Of a DNA stretch of 64,000 nt, positions 1-8,662 are shown one piece after another. The stretch's first letter is position 1. The number at the start of each line of letters is the position of its first letter. The DNA lies in assembly GCF_025061645.1 (NCBI RefSeq), contig NZ_JANYMP010000025.1:1-64000 (forward strand), given 5' to 3'. The notes beneath the pieces are model-generated. The model saw only the letters and a program-made list of their open reading frames with translations. It was not told where the DNA came from and did no database searches. A program made the translations under genes and the position numbers. This DNA is from Umezawaea endophytica (GTDB lineage: Bacteria > Actinomycetota > Actinomycetes > Mycobacteriales > Pseudonocardiaceae).

Positions 1-25
1 AACCCGCGCACCCCCAGCACCACCC

Positions 26-574
26 TCAGGGCTTCCCAGGCTCCCCAGAACCAGACGGCACACTCACAGACGTAACCGGAGGCACCACCGAACTGGACCC
101 AGGCGCACTGCTAACCGGCTCAGACGGCGGCACACTGGGCGGCACCTTCGTCGTCTGCTGCTCACTCGACGGCACAACCGTCTGCGTCACCACAACATCC
201 GCACTGGGCTCCCCATCCGCAGGCCCAGCCACATTCCGAGCCTGATCAGACCGAGCCTTGCCCGGCACGGTGACCACCACCGTAGCCGTACTCCCATCAG
301 GCGCGATGCTCAACGACGTACTGGTGGTGGCGGGCTGATCCGCCTCCACCTCAGCCTTGGCCTTGGGCGGCCCAGCCTCAGGCTCACCACCAGCGGCCAA
401 CATCGACGCGAACGTGGCACAAACGGTGGCCACCAACACCCCACCCGCAGCCAACAACACCACCGAAGAGATCTTCTTCTCCGACGCCGCCTCCGCCGCC
501 TCCGCCTGCTCCGCGCGCTCCGACGCCAACTCCGCAGGCTCCGGCGACAACCCCGACTGATCTTGCTCGAACAC
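26..574 (-). CDS. Single-pass membrane protein with Ser/Thr/Pro-rich tail
   Basis: This 182-residue protein has no function I can recognise. A charged, Ala/Glu-rich N-terminus of about 35 residues (EQAEAAEAASEKK) precedes one hydrophobic segment at about 37-60. A roughly 120-residue tail rich in Val, Ser, Thr and Pro follows, with no cysteines and no visible catalytic motif. By charge the tail should be extracytoplasmic. The start is GTG, with GGGAG five to six bases upstream. It resembles the next minus-strand gene in layout and in the membrane segment (GVLVATVCATFASM here, GVVVATLFATVAAL there), so the two are probably tandem duplicates. The tail may span or sit in the cell wall; that is inference. 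Confidence 0.7.
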   Translation of the reverse strand: MFEQDQSGLSPEPAELASERAEQAEAAEAASEKKISSVVLLAAGGVLVATVCATFASMLAAGGEPEAGPPKAKAEVEADQPATTSTSLSIAPDGSTATVVVTVPGKARSDQARNVAGPADGEPSADVVVTQTVVPSSEQQTTKVPPSVPPSEPVSSAPGSSSVVPPVTSVSVPSGSGEPGKP

Positions 575-709
575 GCCATCTCCCTGTGGGAAACCCGGAC
601 GGATGGTTCCGTGTTCGATTCATCGGCGGAAAGCGCTGGTAACCGCACCTTCCGGGCAACTTCTCACACCTTCGTGTGTCACCCCACTACAGAACCGTCA
701 CCAAACCCC

Positions 710-1309
710 TCAACCCTCGTTCGACGAGGCCGGAGGAGACGTAGTGGTCGTGGTGGTCACCTCAGTGGTCGTCGTAACCGGCGGCGGCGGAGTAGTGGTC
801 ACCACCGGCGGCGCAGTAGTCGTAGTCGTATAAACCGGCGGCACCACAGGCGACTCAGGCGTCGTGTCATCAACCGTCGTAGTAGTGGTAGTCCCATCCG
901 GCTTGGTAACCGTAGTAACCCTCGTCTTCCGAGGCGTAGTAGTCGTCGTAGGCGGCACCTCCGCAGACGACAACCCCTCCACCTCAGCCTTCCCAGACCC
1001 CGACGTGGTCGTGTTCGTAAGCACAGGCGCACTACGCAGAGTGCTCTTCGAGACCACATCCTCCAACGGATTCCCACCCGCAGGCGCAGCCTCATCCTGC
1101 GCCCCCGACGTAAGCGCAGCCACCGTCGCGAAGAGCGTCGCCACCACAACACCAGCAGACGCCATCACCACCCGCGGCGCGACACGCGGCTTCACACCGT
1201 CCTCAACCGGCCTGTCACCAACCGACCTGTCGCCACCAGACCTGTCGCCAAGCAACCCGTCCTCGAACGACCTGTCGTCAACCGGCGCCTCGTACTGCCC
1301 GTCGTTCAC
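710..1309 (-). CDS. Single-pass membrane protein with Thr-rich tail
   Basis: A 199-residue protein of unknown function. The N-terminal 40 residues are acidic and repetitive (DRSFEDGLLGDRSGGDRS), followed by one membrane segment at about residues 46-68. The outer tail becomes almost pure Thr/Pro/Val near the C-terminus, with several runs of five or six threonines. The GTG start is preceded by AGGAGA at good spacing. It lies directly upstream of, and on the same strand as, its likely paralogue. Such Thr/Pro tails are common in actinobacterial wall-associated proteins and could be O-mannosylated, but nothing in the sequence proves this. Confidence 0.7.
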   Translation of the reverse strand: MNDGQYEAPVDDRSFEDGLLGDRSGGDRSVGDRPVEDGVKPRVAPRVVMASAGVVVATLFATVAALTSGAQDEAAPAGGNPLEDVVSKSTLRSAPVLTNTTTSGSGKAEVEGLSSAEVPPTTTTTPRKTRVTTVTKPDGTTTTTTVDDTTPESPVVPPVYTTTTTAPPVVTTTPPPPVTTTTEVTTTTTTSPPASSNEG

Positions 1310-1572
1310 ACCGTCTCCTGTTTCATCGCTCTCGGCGGTCGGGGGGCGGACCCGCGCTCAGCGCGGACCCTTTGGGGTGAACGAGCGGGCGGTTGACTCG
1401 TCACGATCCGGGGTGGGGTTGGTCCACTAGGTGGACCGGGGTCTCGACCCGGTGAGGGGGAGACGGTGTGGCGGGGCCGCGTCAGGGGATTGATCACTCC
1501 AACGGGCGCTCACGGTCGCGCACCGTACCACCATCGGGTGAACTTAGGGGTGTCGTATCTCCGGCCGGCAGG

Positions 1573-1869
1573 ATGGTCGCCGTGTCTTCAGCAGAACCGG
1601 ACGTCCGGTTGACGGCGTGGGTGCGGGGTCAGGTCCAAGGCGTGGGATTCCGGTGGTGGACCCGCGCCCGTGCCCTCGAACTCGGTCTGGTGGGTTCGGC
1701 GTCCAACCTGAGGGACGGCCGCGTCGAGGTGAACGCCGAGGGCCCGGAGGCCACGTGCAGGCAGCTCCTGGTCGCGCTGCGTTCAGGAGATTCACCCGGA
1801 CGGGTGGACGCTGTGGTAGAACGTTGGTCCGATCCGAGGGGAAACCTGGTGGGTTTCGTAGAGCGTTGA
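1573..1869 (+). CDS. acyP: Acylphosphatase
   Basis: This small cytoplasmic enzyme (98 residues) hydrolyses carboxyl-phosphate bonds such as acetyl phosphate. The family signature is clear: [11 protein letters not shown] near residues 19-29, with the phosphate-binding Arg at 27, and [13 protein letters not shown] with the catalytic Asn at 45. The ATG at 1573 gives the usual family length; the frame is open further upstream to 1468, but that part has no family similarity and poorer codon use. Acylphosphatase commonly lies next to smc in actinobacteria. Here a sigma/anti-sigma pair has come between them. Confidence 0.9.
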   Translation: MVAVSSAEPDVRLTAWVRGQVQGVGFRWWTRARALELGLVGSASNLRDGRVEVNAEGPEATCRQLLVALRSGDSPGRVDAVVERWSDPRGNLVGFVER

Positions 1870-1902
1870 ACGAGTTCTGCTCCAACGGCGTAGTAAGTCG
1901 AT

Positions 1903-2409
1903 GTGGAGCCCGGTGAAGATGTGGTCAGGCAGTTGTACGGTCGCTGGCGCGGACCGTTGCACGGCTATGTCCTCCGAATGGTCGGCGGCGACTACCAGCA
2001 CGCCGAGGACATCGTCCAGGAGACGCTGTTCCGCGCCTGGCGCCACTCCGACGAGCTGAGCCCCGAGCAGGCCGGTCCCTGGCTGTACACGGTGGCGCGC
2101 AACCTCGTGGTGTCCGGCTACCGCCGCCGGGTCGCCCGTGCCACGGAGATCCCGATCGAACCCGCCGACCTCCCGCCGGTGGCCGACGAGGTGGACCACG
2201 TGTTGCAGAGCTGGCAGGTCGCCGAAGCCCTCCGCGCGCTCAGCGCCGACCACCGCAGCGTCGTCATCGAGCTGTACTACCGCCGCCGCACCGTGACCGA
2301 GGCCGCCAAGGCGCTCGGCATCCCGCCCGGCACGGTGAAGTCCCGCAGCTTCTACGCCCTCCGCGCCCTGCGCGACGCGCTCGCCGAAAGAGGGGTGACC
2401 GAGTCGTGA
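1903..2409 (+). CDS. ECF sigma factor, SigL-like
   Basis: An extracytoplasmic-function sigma factor of 168 residues. Region 2 includes DYQHAEDIVQETLFRAW (about residues 29-45), which contacts the -10 element. Region 4 contains a helix-turn-helix (TEAAKALGIPPGTVKSR, about 132-148) for the -35 element. Spacing and wording resemble mycobacterial SigL. The GTG start has a weak ribosome site, and the in-frame GTG at 1921 is possible. Its stop overlaps the start of the next gene by four bases, so it is translationally coupled to its own anti-sigma factor, which probably holds it inactive at the membrane. Confidence 0.9.
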   Translation: MEPGEDVVRQLYGRWRGPLHGYVLRMVGGDYQHAEDIVQETLFRAWRHSDELSPEQAGPWLYTVARNLVVSGYRRRVARATEIPIEPADLPPVADEVDHVLQSWQVAEALRALSADHRSVVIELYYRRRTVTEAAKALGIPPGTVKSRSFYALRALRDALAERGVTES

Positions 2410-3101
2410 GCTGCTTCCAGATCACGTCGCTGGGCGCCTACCTGCTCGGTGCGCTGGACCCGGCTGAGCGCTCGGTGTTCGAACGGCACCTCAACACCTG
2501 CCAGGTGTGCCGCGAGGAGCTGATCCGGCTCGCCCCGCTGCCCGGCCTGCTCGGCCAGGTGAACCTCGCCGACCTGGAGCAACCGTTCGACGACCCGGAC
2601 CCCTACGACAACCAGCCGCTGCCGCCGCTCGCCGTGGTGCGCCCGGTGCCCGATCCGGGGCCGAAGAGGTCCCGCAGGCCGTTGGTGCTGGTCGGCGCCG
2701 GTCTGGTGCTCGTGCTGCTGGTGCTCGGCGGGATGTTCCTGCCCCGCGTGGTCGGGGGTGACGCGGTGCGCGCGGAGTCGACGCCGACCTCCACCGCGCC
2801 CCCGCCGCCGACGTGGTCGGCGATGGACGGCAAGACCGGCGTCGGCGCGTCCGCGGCGATGGTGAGCCACGGCTGGGGCACCGAGCTGCGGCTGAAGCTG
2901 ACCGACGTGAAGCCGGGACTGCGCTGCATGGTCGTGCTCTACGCCAAGACCGGCACCAAGGAGATCGGCGGCTGGTGGGGCACCGGCGGCACGGAGGGCG
3001 AGGTCATCCCCGGCTCGTCGTCGTTCGACGTGGACGGCATCGACCACCTGGAGGTCGTGGCCGACCAGCAGGTGCTCGTGACCCTTCGACCACCCGGCTG
3101 A
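2406..3101 (+). CDS. Membrane-anchored zinc anti-sigma factor (RslA-like)
   Basis: This 231-residue protein should bind and silence the sigma factor encoded just upstream. The N-terminal zinc anti-sigma domain has the diagnostic H-X3-C-X2-C (His28, Cys32, Cys35; FERHLNTCQVC). A transmembrane helix lies at about 92-112. The roughly 110-residue outer domain starts after a Thr/Pro linker and contains one cysteine; it probably senses an envelope signal. The domain order matches RslA, the partner of SigL. The GTG start overlaps the sigma-factor stop (GTGA). The signal sensed cannot be read from the sequence. Confidence 0.88.
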   Translation: MSCFQITSLGAYLLGALDPAERSVFERHLNTCQVCREELIRLAPLPGLLGQVNLADLEQPFDDPDPYDNQPLPPLAVVRPVPDPGPKRSRRPLVLVGAGLVLVLLVLGGMFLPRVVGGDAVRAESTPTSTAPPPPTWSAMDGKTGVGASAAMVSHGWGTELRLKLTDVKPGLRCMVVLYAKTGTKEIGGWWGTGGTEGEVIPGSSSFDVDGIDHLEVVADQQVLVTLRPPG

Positions 3102-3207
3102 TCATCGATCCGCTGGTCAGGGGCCACGCCTCCCACGTCCGCCGCGCGCCCACCGGTAGTCTCCACCGGATAAGTTCCGAACCAGGACGCGGGAAGGCCG
3201 AGCGCAC

Positions 3208-6200
3208 GTGCACCTGAAGAGCCTGACGCTGAAGGGTTTCAAGTCCTTCGCTTCGGCCACGACGCTGCGCTTCGAACCCGGTATCACCTGCGTCGTCGGT
3301 CCGAACGGGTCCGGCAAGTCGAACGTGCTGGACGCCCTCAAGTGGGTCATGGGCACCCAGGGCGCGAAGGACCTGCGCGGCGGCAAGATGGAGGACGTCA
3401 TCTTCGCCGGCACGTCCGGCCGCGCCCCGCTGGGCCGCGCCGAGGTGACGCTGACGATCGACAACGCCGACGGCGCGCTGCCCATCGACTACTCCGAGGT
3501 GTCGATCACCCGGCGGATGTTCCGCGAGGGCGCGACCGAGTACGAGATCAACGGCAGCTCGTGCAGGCTCATGGACGTCCAGGAGCTGCTGTCGGACTCC
3601 GGCATCGGCCGCGAGATGCACGTCATCGTCGGCCAGGGCCAGCTCGCCGCGATCCTGGAGTCCAAGCCGGAGGAGCGCCGCGCCTTCATCGAGGAGGCCG
3701 CGGGCGTCCTCAAGCACCGCAAGCGCAAGGAGAAGGCGCTGCGGAAGCTGGAGGCGATGCAGGCCAACCTGACGCGCCTCACCGACCTCACCGCCGAACT
3801 CCGCCGCCAGCTCAAGCCGCTGGGCAAGCAGGCCGAGATCGCCCGTCGCGCCCAGACCGTCCAGTCGGAGCTGCGCGACGCCAGGATGCGCCTGCTCGCC
3901 GACGACCTCGTGACCCAGCGGTCCCAGCTCGCCCGCGAGGAGCAGGACGAGGCCACGGCCCGCGCCCGCCGCGCCGAGGTCGAGGCCGCGTTGCAGGTCG
4001 CGACCGTCCAGCAGAACGAGCTGGAGGAACTGGTCGCCGCGGACGCGCCGAAGCTGTCCCGCGCCCAGGACACCTGGTACCGGCTGTCCGCGCTGGAGGA
4101 ACGGCTCCGCGGCACCGTGCGCCTCGCGTCGGAACGCGCCCGGCACCTGTCGGCGTCGGTCGAGGCCCCCCGCGGCGGTCGTGACCCCGACGAGCTGGAA
4201 GCCGAGGCGGAGCAGACCGCCGAGATGGAGGCGGAACTCCAGGAAGGCGTCACGGAGGCCCGGATCGGGCTGGCCGAGGCGCTCGAGATCCGCGGCGAGC
4301 TGGAACGCATGGTGTCCGCCGCCGAGAAGGCGCACCTCGCCGCCGTGCGCGCCATCGCCGACCGCCGTGAAGGCCTGGCCCGGCTGTCCGGCCAGGTGGA
4401 GGCGCTGCGCAGCAAGACGAACGCCACGTCCGAGGAGATCGAGCGCATGTCGGTCGCGCTCGGCGAGGCCGTGCAGCGGGCCGAGGTCGTGCAGCTCGAA
4501 CAGGCCGAGCAGGAGGCCACCACCGGCACCGAGGACGAGGGCGACCTCGGGCTCGACGACCGCCACCGGCACGCCGTGGAGGCGAACGAGGCGGCCAAGA
4601 ACCGGGTCGAGGAGCTGGTCAAGGCCGAGCGGACCGCCGAGCGTGACATCGCGTCGTGGCGGGCCCGCGTGGACGCCCTGTCGCTCGGGCTGACCCGCAA
4701 GGACGGCGCGGGCGCGCTGCTCGCCGCCGGATCGCGGCTGCCGGGCCTGCTGGGGTCCGTGGCCGCGCTGCTGACCGTGTCGCCGGGCGCCGAGGTGGCG
4801 CTGGCCGCCGCGCTCGGGCCGATCGCGGACGCGGTCGCCGTCGCCGGTGGGCACGACGCGCTGGAAGCGCTGAAGCTGTTGAAGGAGCACGACTCCGGCC
4901 GTGCGGGCGTGCTGGTCGGCGGGGCCAGGTCCACCGTGGACACCCACTCGTGGCCCGTGCTGCCGCCCGGCGCGCGGTGGGCCGTGGAACTGGTGCGCGC
5001 GCCGGACGGGCTGCTGCCCGCGCTGCACCGAGCGCTGGACCGCGTGGCCGTCGTGGACGGCCTGGACGCGGCCCGCGACCTCGTGAGCGCCGCGCCGGAC
5101 GTGCGCGCGGTGACCCGTGAAGGCGACCTGTTCGGCGAGGACTGGGCGATCGGCGGCTCCGGCCGCAGCCAGAGCGTCATCGAGGTGCAGGCCGCGGTCG
5201 ACGAGGCCGAGGAGAAGCTGGCGGTCGCCGAGCACTCGCTGGAGGGGTCCGCCGCCGCGCTGGACGGCGCGCGCGCCGAGCAGCAGGCCCGCCGCGCCGA
5301 AGTCGCCGCGATCAAGGAGGAGCTGAACGAGGCCAAGGTCCGGCGCGCCAGGTCGTCCGAGCGGCTGAACCGGCTCGCGCAGGCCGTGCGCTCCGCCGAG
5401 GCCGAGGTCGAGCGGGTCCGCAGCCAGCGCGCCAAGGTCGAACTGGCCCGCGAGGAAGCCCTCGGGCAGCTCGAAGAGCTGGAAGAACGCCTGCTCATCG
5501 CCCAGGAGGAGCAGACGCTCGACGACGAGCCGGACACCGCGCAGCGGGACGAGGCCGCCGCCGAGCTGGCGAGCGCCCGGCAGACCGAGATGGACGCGCG
5601 GCTCGCGCTGCGCACCGCCGAGGAGCGCGCCCGCGCCGTGCAGGGCAAGGCCGACGCCCTGCGCCGGGCCGCCCGAGCCGAACGCGAAGCCCGTGAACGA
5701 GCCCAGCGCGCCCACGCCGCCCGAGCCCACGGCGCGGTCGTCGCGAACGCCGTCGTGCGCGGCGGTGAGATCGCCCTGGACCGCATCGAGGAGTCGCTGC
5801 GGCGGGCCGTGCACGAGCGCGACGTCGCCCAGGAGCGGCGCACCAAGCACGAGGCGCTGTTCACCCAGGTGCGCGGCGTCGTGCGGGAGATGTCCGGCGA
5901 ACTGGAGAAGCTGACCGACGCCGTGCACCGCGACGAGGTGCTGCGCGCGGAGCAGCGGATGCGCATCGAACAGCTCGAGACGAAGATCGCCGACGACTTC
6001 GGCATCGGCCTGGAAGACCTGGTCAACGAGTACGGCCCGGACATGATGATCCCGCCGACCGCGCCGGAGATCGCCGAGTACGAGGCGGCGAAGGAACGCG
6101 GCGAGCAGGTCACCGCGCCGCAGCCGATGCCGTACGACCGCGACACGCAGGCCCGCCGCGCCAAGCGCGCCGAACGGGACCTGTCGCTGTTGGGCAAGGT

Positions 6201-7011
6201 CAACCCGCTGGCGCTGGAGGAGTTCGCCGCGCTGGAGGAGCGCTACAAGTTCCTGTCCAACCAGTTGGAGGACATCAAGGCCACCCGCCGCGACCTCCTG
6301 ACCGTGGTCAAGGACGTCGACGACAAGATCCTCGAGGTGTTCACCGCGGCCTACGAGGACGTGGCCCGCGAGTTCCTCGTGGTGTTCGCGACGCTGTTCC
6401 CCGGCGGCGACGGCAGGCTCGTGCTGACCGACCCCGACGACATGCTCACGACGGGCATCGAGATCGAGGCCCGGCCGCCGGGCAAGAAGGTCAAGCGGCT
6501 GTCGCTGCTGTCCGGTGGCGAGAAGTCCCTCGCGGCCGTCGCCATGCTCGTCGCCATCTTCCGCGCCCGGCCCTCGCCGTTCTACGTGATGGACGAGGTC
6601 GAGGCGGCGCTGGACGACACCAACCTGCACCGGCTGATCGGGCTGTTCGAGCAGCTCCGCGAGAAGTCGCAGCTCCTGATCATCACCCACCAGAAGCCGA
6701 CGATGGAGATCGCCGACGCGCTCTACGGCGTCTCGATGCGCGGTGACGGCATCAGCCAGGTGATCTCGCAGCGCCTGCGCGGCCGGGGAGCGAAGCCCGC
6801 GGTGATCGAGTCGACCGGCGAGGTGCCCGACCGGGACGCCGAAGCCGCTGTGGCCGTCGCCGAGGGCGCCACCTCGGCGGCTGAGGCCGTGGTGGCGAAG
6901 CTGGAGGCCGACGCGGCCGCCGCTGACGCTGTCGACGCTGGTGAGGCCGTCGTCGAGCCCGCTGAGGCCGTTCCGGCGGCTGGAACCGCCGACGAATCCC
7001 CGGTCGACTGA
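3208..7011 (+). CDS. smc: Chromosome segregation ATPase SMC
   Basis: SMC is the long ATPase of bacterial condensin; with ScpA and ScpB it compacts and separates sister chromosomes. The 1267-residue protein has Walker A GPNGSGKS at 31-38, two long Glu/Arg/Ala coiled coils flanking a hinge at about 510-650, the ABC signature LLSGGEKS near 1100, and Walker B YVMDEVEAALDD near 1125. It is about 75 residues longer than most SMCs because of an Ala/Glu/Val-rich, low-complexity tail after the ATPase head. The start is GTG. In most actinobacteria ftsY follows directly; here ftsY is 9.2 kb away. Confidence 0.97.
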   Translation: MHLKSLTLKGFKSFASATTLRFEPGITCVVGPNGSGKSNVLDALKWVMGTQGAKDLRGGKMEDVIFAGTSGRAPLGRAEVTLTIDNADGALPIDYSEVSITRRMFREGATEYEINGSSCRLMDVQELLSDSGIGREMHVIVGQGQLAAILESKPEERRAFIEEAAGVLKHRKRKEKALRKLEAMQANLTRLTDLTAELRRQLKPLGKQAEIARRAQTVQSELRDARMRLLADDLVTQRSQLAREEQDEATARARRAEVEAALQVATVQQNELEELVAADAPKLSRAQDTWYRLSALEERLRGTVRLASERARHLSASVEAPRGGRDPDELEAEAEQTAEMEAELQEGVTEARIGLAEALEIRGELERMVSAAEKAHLAAVRAIADRREGLARLSGQVEALRSKTNATSEEIERMSVALGEAVQRAEVVQLEQAEQEATTGTEDEGDLGLDDRHRHAVEANEAAKNRVEELVKAERTAERDIASWRARVDALSLGLTRKDGAGALLAAGSRLPGLLGSVAALLTVSPGAEVALAAALGPIADAVAVAGGHDALEALKLLKEHDSGRAGVLVGGARSTVDTHSWPVLPPGARWAVELVRAPDGLLPALHRALDRVAVVDGLDAARDLVSAAPDVRAVTREGDLFGEDWAIGGSGRSQSVIEVQAAVDEAEEKLAVAEHSLEGSAAALDGARAEQQARRAEVAAIKEELNEAKVRRARSSERLNRLAQAVRSAEAEVERVRSQRAKVELAREEALGQLEELEERLLIAQEEQTLDDEPDTAQRDEAAAELASARQTEMDARLALRTAEERARAVQGKADALRRAARAEREARERAQRAHAARAHGAVVANAVVRGGEIALDRIEESLRRAVHERDVAQERRTKHEALFTQVRGVVREMSGELEKLTDAVHRDEVLRAEQRMRIEQLETKIADDFGIGLEDLVNEYGPDMMIPPTAPEIAEYEAAKERGEQVTAPQPMPYDRDTQARRAKRAERDLSLLGKVNPLALEEFAALEERYKFLSNQLEDIKATRRDLLTVVKDVDDKILEVFTAAYEDVAREFLVVFATLFPGGDGRLVLTDPDDMLTTGIEIEARPPGKKVKRLSLLSGGEKSLAAVAMLVAIFRARPSPFYVMDEVEAALDDTNLHRLIGLFEQLREKSQLLIITHQKPTMEIADALYGVSMRGDGISQVISQRLRGRGAKPAVIESTGEVPDRDAEAAVAVAEGATSAAEAVVAKLEADAAAADAVDAGEAVVEPAEAVPAAGTADESPVD

Positions 7012-7022
7012 CCGTCGACCGG
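7000..7022. terminator. Hairpin overlapping the smc stop codon
   Basis: Perfect 9-bp inverted repeat (CCGGTCGAC/GTCGACCGG) with a 5-base loop that includes the smc stop. It lies between smc and an oppositely oriented gene, so it could stop both transcripts. There is no T-run. Confidence 0.4.
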
Positions 7023-7041
7023 TGTGAGCCCTGCCGGAGGG

Positions 7042-7326
7042 CTAGTTGTACCGACGCCTGGACGACGAGCGCTGACGAGGCGCTTCGGACGAGTCGGGCT
7101 GCTTCTCGTTCTCGTCGACCACGAAGTTCGACGACGAGTCGGACTCGGGGACGATCGGCGGCTGCTGGAACAAGCCCTCGTACTGGGTGTTCCCGAGTGC
7201 GCGGCCCGACGTCGTGCTCTTGTGCGTGCTCGCGGCCTGCTCCTTGGGGAACAGGTCCGGCGCCGTCTCGGAGAACAGGGCGTCGTGGGTGTGCTCGATG
7301 ATGGGATGACCTTCCTTGCCGGTCAC
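7042..7326 (-). CDS. Small polar hypothetical protein
   Basis: I do not recognise this gene, but codon use supports it: nearly all codons after the first few end in G or C, as in its neighbours. The product is hydrophilic and rich in Ser, Asp and Glu, ends in a basic tail (RQRSSSRRRYN), and has no membrane segment or cysteines. The start is uncertain. I give GTG at 7326 (94 residues); an ATG at 7377 is in frame but the added codons look poor. A strong ribosome site (AAGGAAGG) sits seven bases before an ATC ATC pair, suggesting that initiation may once have been, or still is, at that codon. Confidence 0.5.
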   Translation of the reverse strand: MTGKEGHPIIEHTHDALFSETAPDLFPKEQAASTHKSTTSGRALGNTQYEGLFQQPPIVPESDSSSNFVVDENEKQPDSSEAPRQRSSSRRRYN

Positions 7327-7514
7327 GCGCGAACAGGTCGACTGCGCGTTTCCGACGGATCGGCCCCGCCGGGACATCGGCTAGGGGCTGGCGGGCGCCC
7401 GGTCACGTGACCTGGGGTCGCCTCGACAGCCAGTATCGCACGTTTGTGCGAAGCACGTCGTGGAATACCGCGCGCCACGCGGGTGCGCCGCGACACCCGC
7501 GTGGCGGGGGAGAG

Positions 7515-8252
7515 CTAGTCGTCGCGGCCGTTGGCGTCCAGCGCCGCGGCCTCCTCCGGCGTGGGCGCGGTGCCGCCGAGGTGAGCGGGCTGCCACCACA
7601 GCTCGTCGTCCTTCGGCTTCTCCGGGTACTCCTGCTGCGCCTGGTCCAGCAGCTCCTGCAACCGCTTGTGCAGCTCGGTGTTGATCGCGTCGTGCTTGTC
7701 GCGCGGCTGCGGGTGCAGGGGCTCGCCGATGAGGATCGTGACCGGCACGTGCCGCTTCGTGAGGGTGCGCGGCCTGCCCTTGGTCCACAGCCGCTGCGTG
7801 CCCCACAGCGCGACCGGGATCAGCGGGACGCCCGCCGACGCGGCGAGGCGGTTCGCGCCGGACTTCAGCTCCTTGACCGTGAAGGAGCGGCTGATCGTGG
7901 CCTCGGGGAAGATCCCGACGACTTCCCCGGACCGGAGCGCGGCCAGCGCCTCCCGGTAGGAGGCGAGGCCCGCGCTCCGGTCGACCGGGATGTGGTGCAT
8001 CCCCCGCATGAGCGGACCCGCGTAGCGGTTCGCGAAGACCTCCTGCTTCGCCATGAACCGCACCAAGCGCTTGGCGGGCTGCGCGCCGAACCCGGCGAAG
8101 ATGAAGTCGAGGTAGCTGACGTGGTTGCTCGCCAGCACCGCGCCACCTTCGCGGGGTATGTGGTGCGCACCCACCACGTTGATCCGACAGTCGAGCACTC
8201 GGAACATGAGCTTGGCCGCGGCGATCACCGGGGGGTACACGCGATCTGACAT
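7515..8252 (-). CDS. 1-acylglycerol-3-phosphate acyltransferase family protein (PlsC-like)
   Basis: A 245-residue membrane-associated acyltransferase of the PlsC family, which transfers acyl chains to lysophosphatidic acid or a related acceptor. The catalytic H-X4-D motif is NHVSYLD (His44, Asp49). A substrate-binding block with FPEAT, a variant of FPEG, lies near residue 118, and IPVALWGTQ follows. The C-terminal 40 residues are polar and outside the fold. It is the last clear member of a minus-strand run from the PE-like gene, with a 23-base gap to the gene before it. Whether it serves phospholipid synthesis or an envelope lipid is unknown. Confidence 0.85.
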   Translation of the reverse strand: MSDRVYPPVIAAAKLMFRVLDCRINVVGAHHIPREGGAVLASNHVSYLDFIFAGFGAQPAKRLVRFMAKQEVFANRYAGPLMRGMHHIPVDRSAGLASYREALAALRSGEVVGIFPEATISRSFTVKELKSGANRLAASAGVPLIPVALWGTQRLWTKGRPRTLTKRHVPVTILIGEPLHPQPRDKHDAINTELHKRLQELLDQAQQEYPEKPKDDELWWQPAHLGGTAPTPEEAAALDANGRDD

Positions 8253-8275
8253 GACCTGAACGGTAGCTGGCCCGA

Positions 8276-8614
8276 CTACCCGTCGGTGGCGGTGTCCTCC
8301 TTGCCGCGCATGGCGCGTGGCACGCCTGCCAGGTCCTCTTCGTTGCAGAGGAGCTTGAGGTCGTAGTACGGCGAGCCCTTGCGGTCGTCGTAGTCCAGGT
8401 GGACGGCGATCACGTCGACCGGCTCACCGAGCCAGTCCTGCGTCTGCCTGAGCCAGGACGCCGCCCGTTCCAACGCGGTGGGCAGATCGTCGTCGCGGAA
8501 CTCGACCGGGCGGTAGGGGACACCCTGTACCGCGTCCCGCTGATTTGCGGGCAGGGGCAGGTCTACCGCCACCCCGGATTCGTTGAGTTCGAGTTGGATC
8601 GTTTTCTCACTCAC
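8276..8614 (-). CDS. Conserved-looking hypothetical protein
   Basis: About 112 residues, soluble and acidic, without a motif I recognise. It looks globular (ALERAASWLRQTQDWLGEPVDVIAV, then YDLKLLC) with one cysteine, and its codons have the high GC third position of real genes. I chose GTG at 8614 (protein VSEKTIQLEL); an ATG at 8632 would add six residues. It sits 48 bases after espG and 23 bases before the PlsC-like gene on the same strand, so it is probably co-transcribed with both. A role with the type VII secretion genes is possible but rests only on position. Confidence 0.6.
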   Translation of the reverse strand: MSEKTIQLELNESGVAVDLPLPANQRDAVQGVPYRPVEFRDDDLPTALERAASWLRQTQDWLGEPVDVIAVHLDYDDRKGSPYYDLKLLCNEEDLAGVPRAMRGKEDTATDG

Positions 8615-8662
8615 CTTGGAAGGGTCTCCCAACCGCTCAACGGCTGCAAGCCCGTGCAGGTC

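Noticed and set aside
563-1396. Arginine-rich 277-residue frame on the + strand
   Set aside because: It is the antisense of a Thr-rich gene and made almost only of Arg, Ser and His; no ribosome site or family similarity.
3004-6690. A 1228-residue open frame on the minus strand opposite smc, and a 904-residue one at 3489-6203
   Set aside because: Both lie antisense to a certain gene. Their amino acid composition is the typical result of reading high-GC codons backwards, and they have no domain.
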